A stretch of 64,000 bases of DNA from Proteinivorax hydrogeniformans (lineage in GTDB: Bacteria > Bacillota > Proteinivoracia > Proteinivoracales > Proteinivoracaceae). Shown here piece by piece: positions 25,086 to 32,673 of the stretch (its first letter is position 1; each line of letters starts with the position of its first letter). The notes beneath the pieces were generated by a model. That model saw only the letters and a program-made list of their open reading frames with translations. It was not told the origin of the DNA and searched no databases. The position numbers and the translations under genes are program-made. Where the stretch lies: assembly GCF_040515995.1 (NCBI RefSeq), contig NZ_CP159485.1:496001-560000 (forward strand). The letters are read 5' to 3'.

Positions 25086-25526
25086 GTGGAGAAAGATTTT
25101 ATTATTGGAAAACCTGATAACTACGAAAAGCTTAAGAGAATGGCAAACAATAAAGTGTCTTGGCGGAATCGACTTGAAGCAGTAGAAGAGTTGGGTAAGT
25201 GGAAGTGCAGACAGTCAGTTGATGTTTTATTCCGTAGGATGATGAGCGATAAAGTCTTTAAAGTACAAAATGCAGCTTTTTTAAAGCTTCAAGCATTTGG
25301 GGAAAATGTCAAACTTCCTAAGAAGAAAAAGGGGAACTTAGTAAAAAATATAAATAAAAAATTAGGTACTATTAAGCGCTCACTGCCAGAAGAGCATTCT
25401 TATGAAGAGTTTAAACAAGAATTTAAACAGAAAAGATCAGTAGAATTTGATATTTACGAAGGGGACAAAGAAGAAAGATTTGATAAGTGGCTTCGTAACG
25501 TATGGTTAAACATACCTAAAGAATAA
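25086..25526 (+). CDS. Small HEAT-repeat-like protein
   Basis: 146 residues from GTG 25086, seven bases after AAAGGAGG and 22 bases after the HsdM-like gene, so same operon. The first half has two HEAT/PBS-like helix pairs (WRNRLEAVEELGKWKCRQSVDVLFRRMMSDKVFKVQNAAFLKLQAFG), the second half is basic then acidic. Such proteins often act as scaffolds. Function in the cluster is unknown. Confidence 0.65.
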   Translation: MEKDFIIGKPDNYEKLKRMANNKVSWRNRLEAVEELGKWKCRQSVDVLFRRMMSDKVFKVQNAAFLKLQAFGENVKLPKKKKGNLVKNINKKLGTIKRSLPEEHSYEEFKQEFKQKRSVEFDIYEGDKEERFDKWLRNVWLNIPKE

Positions 25527-25736
25527 TATTTATGTAACAGGGGCACGAACCTTGTAACACTACTAAGGAAACAAAAATAATTGGATAAAAGTTCGTAGAT
25601 GAATATTTGTAACTGTATAAGAACAGATAATTTTATTGTAAGCCTCAGTATAACCTTGGCTATATAGAAAAAACATAATAGACAATTGACTCTAAGGTGA
25701 TATGAACTCAAATCATAATAAATTAGGAGGGAAAAT

Positions 25737-25976
25737 ATGTTAGTTAAAAAAGTAGATGTAAGTAATGAATATAGACATGAAATACAAAGTATTTCAGATA
25801 AATTAACCCAACTTGAAGAAGTTAGGATTTATGAATTTTCACACGCTCAAATGGATGGTTACCTTGCAACAAATATTGAGCAATTGAGAAGAATGCTATC
25901 AGAACTAATTTATAAGGTTGAATATGATAAGGGCTCAATAATAGATGATGAGATAGCTGAAGCCTTTAGGAATTGA
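25737..25976 (+). CDS. Small hypothetical protein (79 aa)
   Basis: Good AGGAGGG ribosome site before ATG. Helical, mixed charge, no motif recognised (ends EYDKGSIIDDEIAEAFRN). A degenerate GTAACAGG unit lies between it and the HEAT-like gene, so it may be transcribed separately. Confidence 0.5.
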   Translation: MLVKKVDVSNEYRHEIQSISDKLTQLEEVRIYEFSHAQMDGYLATNIEQLRRMLSELIYKVEYDKGSIIDDEIAEAFRN

Positions 25977-26413
25977 AAGCTCTTAATAAATTTAACTGAC
26001 TCTCCACTGCCTTTGCCTATATCAAAGTCTAAAAGCGGAAATGATAATATATAACAGGGGACAGGTGCCTTATTACATCCTAGTACATAATCCTACCTAT
26101 GATTTCTGATTAGTATGTATATAATAAAAGGGCTGCTTGACAATTGCAAATGGACTTTTATATTATAAAACTTGGAGAATATTTCAGCTATAAGATGAAG
26201 GTGAACCACTAAAATTTCATAACCTAGTTGGAGTATGAAATTTGCAGAACTACTTAGGGATAGCACACGGCAGAAGAACGCTGTAGTAAGTAAGAAAAGC
26301 TAATCTTATGGTTGGTTCTTTTTTGTTAGAAAATTGTATAAAAGCTGGAGAATAAGAAGGTATTTAAATAAGTTAGCCGAAATTTTATAGTATGGGTTAG
26401 AGGAAACTTAACA
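25977..26413. ncRNA. Intergenic region, possible structured RNA near 26150-26330
   Basis: No gene. AAATTTCAT (about 26214) can pair with ATGAAATTT (about 26237), and CTACTTAGGG...AGTAGTAAGTAAG sequences nearby can pair weakly; the stretch ends TGGTTGGTTC-TTTTTT, terminator-like. A GTAACA-type unit lies at 26052-26075. No known RNA family is recognised; this is only a candidate. Confidence 0.25.
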
Positions 26414-26437
26414 ATGTTTAAATGGGAGGTGATAGAG

Positions 26438-26977
26438 ATGATGACGAAAGGAGATTTTTACTGTGGAGCCTTTTTATCTTTTCTATTAAACAATGGGATT
26501 ATGCCAGCTCTTTTTGAAGAGCGTATAGACATTAATAGAAAAATATATGATTTTACAACGAATAAAGATGATTTTAGAGTTTATGTAAAGTACTCAGAAA
26601 AACCTTCTAGTGAAAGTGAGTCAAAAGGTAGTTCAATATGGAATTTCCCATTTACAGATATCCAACTTGATGAAATTAAAGATATAAGATCTACAGATAA
26701 TAAAAAATTATACTTTGCATTTGTATGTGGTAGATTATCATTAAACAAAAGTAGAATTGCACTAATATCACACGACATAGTACTTCAGTGCATTGAATTA
26801 AATAGGACTGCTAAATATAAAGATCAAAGTGTTAAAATTAGACTCATAAAAGGGCACTGGAATTTTGATGTCTATGGAACAAAAAGGGCAGATAAATTAG
26901 AAGGTCAGGATAACACGTTAAAAGTGCGCGTTAAAAATATGGATGAGATTTTTGGAATAAAACAGGATTGTGGATAG
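26438..26977 (+). CDS. Uncharacterised protein (179 aa), possibly nuclease-like
   Basis: Ribosome site GGGAGGTGAT with ATG at 26438 (or 26441). Seen: a D-F-R-V-Y-V-K-Y-S strand after F-T-T-N-K, then IWNFPFTDIQLDEIKDI and KLYFAFVCGRLSL. A D-x(n)-x-V-K strand pair of this kind is seen in PD-(D/E)xK-like proteins encoded near restriction systems, but the acidic residue placement is not convincing. Treated as unknown, in a defence-rich neighbourhood. Confidence 0.6.
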   Translation: MMTKGDFYCGAFLSFLLNNGIMPALFEERIDINRKIYDFTTNKDDFRVYVKYSEKPSSESESKGSSIWNFPFTDIQLDEIKDIRSTDNKKLYFAFVCGRLSLNKSRIALISHDIVLQCIELNRTAKYKDQSVKIRLIKGHWNFDVYGTKRADKLEGQDNTLKVRVKNMDEIFGIKQDCG

Positions 26978-27550
26978 CTGAATTTAACTGTGACAGGGGA
27001 ACAAAGACCTTGTTACATTTACATCGGTTATGCAATGACGTACCTGGCTTGATACTCTGAGGCTTTTGTTTTAAGAACTAGCTTTTGAATCCAGAACCAT
27101 TCTACATACCACTAAAGCCAAGAGTCATCACAATGGGAAGTTAGAAGCGGGAATGGGAGAGCCTAGCAATGATTTAACAACCGCTCAGCAACTGCTTGAC
27201 CATGGGCTTAAAGGTTATATCTTTACAGTGTACGCCCTTACAGTGCGAGGTTTTACCGTGGGAAAATGTTTTTGGCTTGGGTTAGTTTTGTGGGTTAGCA
27301 GGTGGCAGATGGGAAATTCTTTAGGGACGCAGACAGTTTAATGTAAGATTTTACTGTCTATGTGTGCTTTTATGGTACAGAGGACTTTCACCGTAAAGTC
27401 AGCTCAAAATGATGGGCTTACGCCCAAGATTCTTCACTTCGTTCAGAATGACAGGCTTTTTGGACTTAGGATTTAATCTTTACAGTGCGTGGTCTTGCCG
27501 TGGGAAAGTTAGTTTTAACTTGAGTTAGTTTTGTTAGCATTATAAAAAAA
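26978..27550. repeat. Repeat gap upstream of the EcoRII-type system
   Basis: Contains a GTGACAGGGG unit (26990-27016), the second copy of the segment also found at 21.4 kb (about 27023-27265), a reverse-oriented GATTCTTCACTTCGTTCAGAATGACA motif (about 27430-27454) and several TTTACAGTG/TTACCGTG words. No gene is supported here. Confidence 0.7.
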
Positions 27551-27552
27551 CT

Positions 27553-27612
27553 ACGAACAATTGTTCTGCAATCTATAGACAATTGTTCGTTTCTGGTATA
27601 CAATAGGTATAT
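27553..27612 (+). promoter_or_regulatory. Paired operator over the methyltransferase promoter
   Basis: Perfect 12-bp inverted repeat: ACGAACAATTGT (27553-27564) and ACAATTGTTCGT (27579-27590). Each arm contains the small palindrome CAATTG, their centres 22 bp (two helix turns) apart. The first arm also completes GAAC-AATT-GTTC, a LexA-like box. An extended -10 (TGG-TATACA, 27594-27602) starts four bases after the second arm, so a bound protein would block the promoter. The adjacent protein carries a ribbon-helix-helix domain. Confidence 0.65.
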
Positions 27613-27635
27613 AAAAATTACCAGGAGTGTTGGAT

Positions 27636-28784
27636 ATGAAAAAGCAAATACATATAAAATTACCAGATAGGTTACATCAAGAACTTGTCGATTTTACGAA
27701 TAACAATGATAAAACTATCCAAGAATATGTTGTCGAGACTTTGGATGAAAAATTAAAAGAACAAATAACTATGTATGAATTCATTAAAAAGACAAAGGAT
27801 AAAAACTCTGAGTTTACATTTATAGATCTATTTGCAGGCATAGGTGGAATGAGGCTGGGGTTTGAAAGGGTAGGCGGAGAGTGTGTTTTTACCTCTGAGT
27901 GGGACAAGTTTTGTCAGCAAACATACTATGAAAATTTTGGGGACATGCCTGAAGGGGATATAACAAAAATTGATGAAAAAACCATACCTGATCACGACAT
28001 ATTATTAGCTGGATTCCCTTGTCAGCCTTTTTCAATAGCCGGGGTTTCAAAAAAGAATAGCCTAGGAAGGGAGCATGGCTTTCTAGATAAAACTCAAGGA
28101 ACCTTATTTTTTGATATTATACGAATCCTTAAAGAGAAAAGGCCGAAAGCCTTTTTATTAGAGAACGTAAAGAACCTTACTACCCACGACAAGAAGAAAA
28201 CCTTTAAAATTATAAAAGAAGCATTGGAAAGTTTAGATTACAAAATAAGCTATCAAGTAATGAATGGTAAGCACTATGTTCCCCAGCATAGAGAGCGAAT
28301 ATACATTGTAGGTATTGATAAGAAAGTCTTTGGGGAAGAGGATTTGTTCCATTTTCCTGAGATAAGTGACGTAAACCGTGCAGTGCAAGACATATTAGAA
28401 GAGGAAGTGGACAAAAAATATACTTTAACTGATAGGCAGTGGGACTATTTGATAAGGTATAAAGAGAAACATCAGGCAAAAGGGAATGGTTTTGGATATG
28501 GTTTAGCTCCACTTGATGGAATTACAAGGACCTTAAGTGCCAGATACTATAAAGATGGTTCTGAAATTTTAATACCACAAGCAGGTAAAAACCCAAGGAA
28601 ACTAACTCCTAGAGAATGTGCTCGCTTACAGGGGTTTCCTGATAGTTTTAGGATTGTAGTATCAAACACTCAAGCCTATAAACAATTTGGCAATTCGGTA
28701 GTTGTACCACTTATAGAGGATCTGGCAAAACAAATTAAAGCTGTCATAAAGTTATCAGAATTAAAAGAAGGTCAAAGCGCATAG
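27636..28784 (+). CDS. C5-cytosine DNA methyltransferase with N-terminal ribbon-helix-helix domain
   Basis: 382 residues from ATG 27636 (CAGGAG eight bases upstream). Residues 1-45 (KKQIHIKLPDRLHQELVDF...TIQEYVVETLDEKL) are a textbook ribbon-helix-helix fold. Residues from about 60 on are an m5C methyltransferase: FIDLFAGIGG (I), FPCQPFS with nucleophile C129 (IV), ENV (VI), QHRERIYIVG (VIII), RECARLQGFP (IX) and QFGNSVVVPL (X), all intact. It protects host DNA from the endonuclease encoded 20 bases downstream, and the N-terminal domain probably represses its own promoter. Target is likely CCWGG or CCNGG from the endonuclease family; this is inference. Confidence 0.92.
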   Translation: MKKQIHIKLPDRLHQELVDFTNNNDKTIQEYVVETLDEKLKEQITMYEFIKKTKDKNSEFTFIDLFAGIGGMRLGFERVGGECVFTSEWDKFCQQTYYENFGDMPEGDITKIDEKTIPDHDILLAGFPCQPFSIAGVSKKNSLGREHGFLDKTQGTLFFDIIRILKEKRPKAFLLENVKNLTTHDKKKTFKIIKEALESLDYKISYQVMNGKHYVPQHRERIYIVGIDKKVFGEEDLFHFPEISDVNRAVQDILEEEVDKKYTLTDRQWDYLIRYKEKHQAKGNGFGYGLAPLDGITRTLSARYYKDGSEILIPQAGKNPRKLTPRECARLQGFPDSFRIVVSNTQAYKQFGNSVVVPLIEDLAKQIKAVIKLSELKEGQSA

Positions 28785-28804
28785 AAAACAATGGGGGGAT
28801 GGGA

Positions 28805-29956
28805 ATGTCTGCGATACTGGATAAGGCTATAGACGCATGTCGAAATAATTCTTTAGCATTTTGTAAATTTGTATCGGCTAATGATGTAGGGGCAACTGGG
28901 ACTCACCAGGCGGGGATATATATTCCAAAAAACTCCTATGAGATACTATTTGATAGACCTGGAGTGAAAGGTGAAAATAAGGACAAATATGTAAAAATTA
29001 GATGGCAAGATGATTTTGAAACAGACAGTAGGTTCATTTGGTATGGAAGGGGAACTAGAAGTGAGTATAGAGTTACTCGTTTTGGAAAAGGCTTTCCGTT
29101 TCTTCAAGATGAATATTTAGGAGACTTATTTGTCCTTGTTAAGGTTGGACACGAATTTTATACAGGGTTTGTGATAAGTGGTGATGAAGAAATAGAAAGC
29201 TTTCTTTCTGCGTTTAGCATGTCGCCGTCTGATACAAATGCCTTAATAAAAAGAAAAAGCATACAAACTTTAGAAGAAATCTTCCTGAACTATTTGGGGA
29301 ATTTGCAATCTGACTTTCCTACTACTTACGAGTTAGCAAAAGCAGCAAGGGAAATTTATATAAAAATTAAACAGGGTAAAAAGCTTTCTTCAGCTGATAA
29401 GACAATAATACAATGGCTTGATATTGAATATCAACTTTTTAAAGCCATCGAAAACGACAGATATAAAGATATTATTTCAAAACCCTTTGAATCAGTAGAT
29501 GAACTAATTAGGTGTGCAAACACAATGCTTAATAGAAGAAAAAGTAGGGCAGGTAGGTCATTAGAACATCACTTAGAGGCGTTGTTTAATTGTTATAGGA
29601 TTTCATATAGTGCTCAGGCCAGAACAGAAGGTAATAAGAAGCCGGACTTTATATTTCCCAGTGAAGAAGCTTATCATAACTTGAGCTTTCCTCAAGAGCA
29701 CCTTACCTTTTTAGGGGCTAAAACCACTTGTAAAGATAGATGGAGGCAAATATTAAACGAAGCAGACAGGATAGAAAATAAACACCTACTTACTTTGCAA
29801 CAAGGAATATCAAAAAATCAATTAATGGAAATGGAACAGAATAAAGTCACCCTTGTTGTACCTAAAGATTATATATCAAGCTTTCCATCAGAGTTTAGAA
29901 CTAAAATTCTTACTATAGAAGTGTTCTTGAAAATGCTAATGGAAAGGAAACGATAG
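28805..29956 (+). CDS. EcoRII-type restriction endonuclease
   Basis: 383 residues; ATG 28805 lies six bases after GGGGGG (ATG 28799 is in frame too). N-terminal EcoRII-N-like effector domain (FCKFVSANDVGATGTHQAGIYIPK) and C-terminal catalytic domain: RAGRSLEHHLEALF, KPDFIFPS and FLGAKTTCKDRWRQI, the PD...xAK type active site of the EcoRII family, followed by HLLTLQQGIS. EcoRII is a type IIE enzyme that needs two recognition sites and cuts before CCWGG. The preceding methyltransferase completes a type II system; the endonuclease seems to depend on the methyltransferase promoter. Confidence 0.9.
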   Translation: MSAILDKAIDACRNNSLAFCKFVSANDVGATGTHQAGIYIPKNSYEILFDRPGVKGENKDKYVKIRWQDDFETDSRFIWYGRGTRSEYRVTRFGKGFPFLQDEYLGDLFVLVKVGHEFYTGFVISGDEEIESFLSAFSMSPSDTNALIKRKSIQTLEEIFLNYLGNLQSDFPTTYELAKAAREIYIKIKQGKKLSSADKTIIQWLDIEYQLFKAIENDRYKDIISKPFESVDELIRCANTMLNRRKSRAGRSLEHHLEALFNCYRISYSAQARTEGNKKPDFIFPSEEAYHNLSFPQEHLTFLGAKTTCKDRWRQILNEADRIENKHLLTLQQGISKNQLMEMEQNKVTLVVPKDYISSFPSEFRTKILTIEVFLKMLMERKR

Positions 29957-30128
29957 CAAATGTAACAGGGGGACAGTGCATGTAACAGGGGGATAGGAAC
30001 CTTGTTACATTTACCTAGCACCTACATCCCCATCTCCGTTAACAGAAGGGACAGGTACGGCTGTGCGCTGAGAGGCGATAGCAGCATACCGGTCCCTTTT
30101 TTGTTACCTGGGCGTGTAACAGGGATAC
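29957..30128. repeat. GTAACA-type repeat cluster after the endonuclease
   Basis: Two GTAACAGGGGGA units (29962-29978, 29982-30006), the third 68-bp palindrome (30038-30108) and a half unit GTAACAGGGATAC (30117-30129). It marks the right edge of the zone in which this family is found. Confidence 0.75.
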
Positions 30129-30310
30129 ATGGACAGGCTTAAATCAAGGGCGAATTTACAATTGACATTTGACAACGAAACCCTGCTTCGTGTTCGGTTA
30201 GTATATAGGTTATATTATGCTTTTCGCCTAGCTATGGATAGGCGGTTGTGCTACGTTCGAAAAAGCAACAAAGCCAGAGGGAAGAAACTTCTTTCTGGCT
30301 TTATTACTTT
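30129..30310 (+). ncRNA. Possible small structured RNA ending in a terminator
   Basis: TTGACA occurs at about 30162 and TATAT-type words follow. GCTTTTCG / CGAAAAAGC (about 30219-30266) enclose a GCCTA...TAGGC stem, then AAAGCCAGA (30270-30278) pairs with TCTGGCTTT (30294-30302) around a GAAG/CTTC inner stem, before TTACTTTTT. An open frame across it (30129-30314) has no ribosome site and is not supported. RNA family not recognised. Confidence 0.3.
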
Positions 30311-30389
30311 TTAACTAGTGGAGTGCGGTAGTTTCTTTTTCTTTACTAAAGTCGTATTGCTTAAATTAAGTTAACAAAATATAATTAAG

Positions 30390-30416
30390 TTAAGAGATTA
30401 TAAAATATGCCGATAT
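30390..30416 (+). promoter_or_regulatory. Sigma-D promoter for the second yvyF/flaG pair
   Basis: TTAAG (30390-30394) and a perfect GCCGATAT (30409-30416): the best match in the window to the flagellar sigma consensus. Confidence 0.82.
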
Positions 30417-30465
30417 ATTAAGTATAGGTATATTGCATTATATTTGAGAAATTAGGTGAGTGAGG

Positions 30466-30765
30466 TTGAAACTTGGCAACTGTAGAAAATGTGGTAAGAT
30501 TATGTACTCCAATGGTTATTTCATGTGTAGCGAATGCAAGGCTGAAGAGTATAGCTCGTATAAGCTTGTTCGCGATTATGTTTATGATAACAAAGGAGCG
30601 ACGGTGTTGGAGGTAGCTGAGGCTACTGGTGTTGATAAATCGGTTATATTACGTTATGTAAAAGAAGAGAGGTTATCATTATTAGATGATCGCTCAATTC
30701 TGCCTCGTTGTCGAGTGTGCGGTGCTTTTGTAGATAACGGCGAGGTCTGCGATAGCTGCAAATAA
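30466..30765 (+). CDS. YvyF paralogue
   Basis: 99 residues from TTG 30466 (GGTGAG five bases upstream); GTG 30460 is in frame as well. Same plan as YvyF at 4289: CRKC...CSEC knuckle, helix-turn-helix-like middle (ATVLEVAEATGVDKSVILRYVKEERL) and CRVC...CDSC knuckle, but without the C-terminal tail. The sigma-D promoter shows that it belongs to the motility regulon although it lies far from the main operon. Confidence 0.8.
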   Translation: MKLGNCRKCGKIMYSNGYFMCSECKAEEYSSYKLVRDYVYDNKGATVLEVAEATGVDKSVILRYVKEERLSLLDDRSILPRCRVCGAFVDNGEVCDSCK

Positions 30766-30780
30766 AAAGAGGTGATGATA

Positions 30781-31080
30781 ATGAAGATAAATAACAGCAG
30801 TCTTAACTTAAGTACATATAGTAGGAGTTTACAAAACTTATTTAAGGGTAAGCTTCCTAAGGCAGCACCAACTCAAGTAGATAAGGTGGAGGATGTAAGC
30901 TCTCATGGATTGAAAAGCAATCATAGAGTAAGTTATACCTACAATAAAGATTTAAAAAGAAATATAGCCCACGTCATCGATAATTCCACCGGAGAAGTCG
31001 TAAGAAAGAGAATCTCAGATGCCGAAGTTGATAGGATGCTCAGAACCAAGAGGTTAATGGAACTAGGGGATGAACGGTAG
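30781..31080 (+). CDS. FlaG-like small protein
   Basis: 99 residues from ATG 30781 after AGAGGTGAT, 15 bases after the YvyF paralogue. The C-terminal half (YTYNKDLKRNIAHVIDNSTGEVVRKRISDAEVDRMLRTKRLMEL) aligns by eye with FlaG; the N-terminus is short and Ser-rich. Probably co-transcribed from the sigma-D promoter. The stop codon lies at the first unit of an 11-bp array, so the original 3' end may have been altered. Confidence 0.6.
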   Translation: MKINNSSLNLSTYSRSLQNLFKGKLPKAAPTQVDKVEDVSSHGLKSNHRVSYTYNKDLKRNIAHVIDNSTGEVVRKRISDAEVDRMLRTKRLMELGDER

Positions 31081-32629
31081 GTTTAACAGTAGTTGAACAG
31101 TAGCTTTAACGATAGTTGAACAGTAGTTGAACGATAGTTAAACAATAGTTAAACCATTGTTAAAACGTTACTGTGGCCAAATAGGTTTTGGCAGTCAGCA
31201 GTCAGCAGGTAGCAGGTAGCAGTTAGCAAGTGCATTTAACCCTAAAATCCTGTCCAAGTCGCACATGTTTTTAATTGTCAATTGTAAATTGTAAATTCGT
31301 CCTTGACTAAAATATAAGCTCTCTTGCTAACGTTCAGAATGCCGAAGTGGAGAAACCAACTTTCTGCTCCACCATTCACCGTCAGTTCAGGATTAGCGAT
31401 ATATTTCCGGGTTTGTAGGGGAGCAGTTTCTGCTCCCGCACATAACGTCCGCGGTCCAAAGCGGACAGCTACTGAGGTCCCAAATTGGCATCAAATCCAG
31501 ACCCCGATGGACTGTTTCTCCACATGTTCGACAGCTTTAACTTTGAGTCGACGCTGAACAATAGTTAAAAACATTACCGTGGCCAATTAAGGTTTTAGCA
31601 TTTAGCAGGTGCCAGATGCTCTGGCAACGGGACCCTGATTTTAATTGTTCAATGGTATGTTGTATGGAAGATAGCTCAAAGTCAAAGCCTTACTCACAGG
31701 GAGAAAAGACGCCGCCTTCAATCAAACCCTCCAATATATAGCAAATCCTTCAGTAGAGAAAACCCAAATTGACGACCCAAATGACTAAACCAAGGGACAA
31801 GGGGGACTGGTATGCTGTACCATCGGTTTCCAATGGGACTGCCGTAACTGTCCCCCTTGTCCCGAAGATGGATAGCCCCAAATCCCGCACCTAACGTCCG
31901 CGGTCCAAAGCGGACAGCTACTGAATGTAAATTGGTATCAAATCCAGACCGCAATGACAAACCCTAATTGGCCGCGAAAACGTATAAACTTGCTAATTCT
32001 GCTGGGCCAAAAGGCATGTTTTAAATCTGCTAATTCTGCTGGGTCTGCAAATAAATGCTCTTCGTTAAAACTGAGGACTACTTCAAATAATATACAGTTT
32101 AAGATTTTTGCGTCTATATTTTATGCCTTCTGCATTTAAAACAGGGTCTTTCCAATATGGTTACCTAACATGAATGGGTTTGGACCCAGCATGTAGCTAA
32201 TTTCGTAATCTTTACCGTGGCCAATTAGGGTTTGAATTAGCGCCCTTTGGGCTAGATCCTTCGGCAAGCTCAGGATGACGTCAAAAAACCAGTGAGATAG
32301 AAGATGGTACGATAGGTTTTACCGTTTGAGCTTACTGAAGGGTTTGTCATTTACCTTAGCCTAGAGGTAAATGACAAACCCTGAACTGACCTGAGCATAG
32401 GTTTGACATTTGTGTGGGTCTTGCGCCCTTGCGGGCTGGATCCTTCGGCGTAGCTCAGGATGACCTTTTGGATAACTCTGCGCGGTTCGCCCCCTATTTT
32501 GTTATGGTGGCTTTACTAACATCTGGCCTCTTACTACTGATTACCATTATTAAAAGCAGTTGGCGCGAAAACGTATAAACTTGCTAATTCTGCTGGGCCA
32601 AAAGGCATGTTTTAAATCTGCTAATTCTG
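31081..32629. repeat. Non-coding repeat island 4 (left of the insertion sequence)
   Basis: Starts with an 11-bp array (31081-31168), then AGCAGTCAGCAGGTAGC and AATTGTCAATTGTAAATTG modules, double-hairpin blocks (31416-31511, 31880-31955), the GTCAGTTCAGG block in two pieces (31379-31417, about 31502-31765), a GGGACAAGG block (31791-31873) and a ~260-bp block (31967-32235) that recurs on the right side of the insertion sequence. GGATCCTTCGGC..GCTCAGGATGAC motifs at 32254-32280 and 32438-32464. No gene. Confidence 0.8.
32339..32382. repeat. Perfect 18-bp hairpin
   Basis: AGGGTTTGTCATTTACCT (32339-32356) is followed by the loop TAGCCTAG and an exact reverse complement (32365-32382). I saw no second copy in the window. 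It lies in non-coding sequence between two GCTCAGGATGAC motifs. Confidence 0.8.
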
Positions 32630-32673
32630 ACCCGGCCCCTGTCAAGTAGACAATGGAAATAATAAAAATTATA

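Noticed and set aside
27153-27341. 62-residue open frame
   Set aside because: Lies in the duplicated non-coding segment; the copy at 21.5 kb has a stop at the same place (GGTTAATG).
30129-30314. 61-residue open frame
   Set aside because: No ribosome site, unusual composition, and it covers a terminator hairpin; an RNA is at least as likely.
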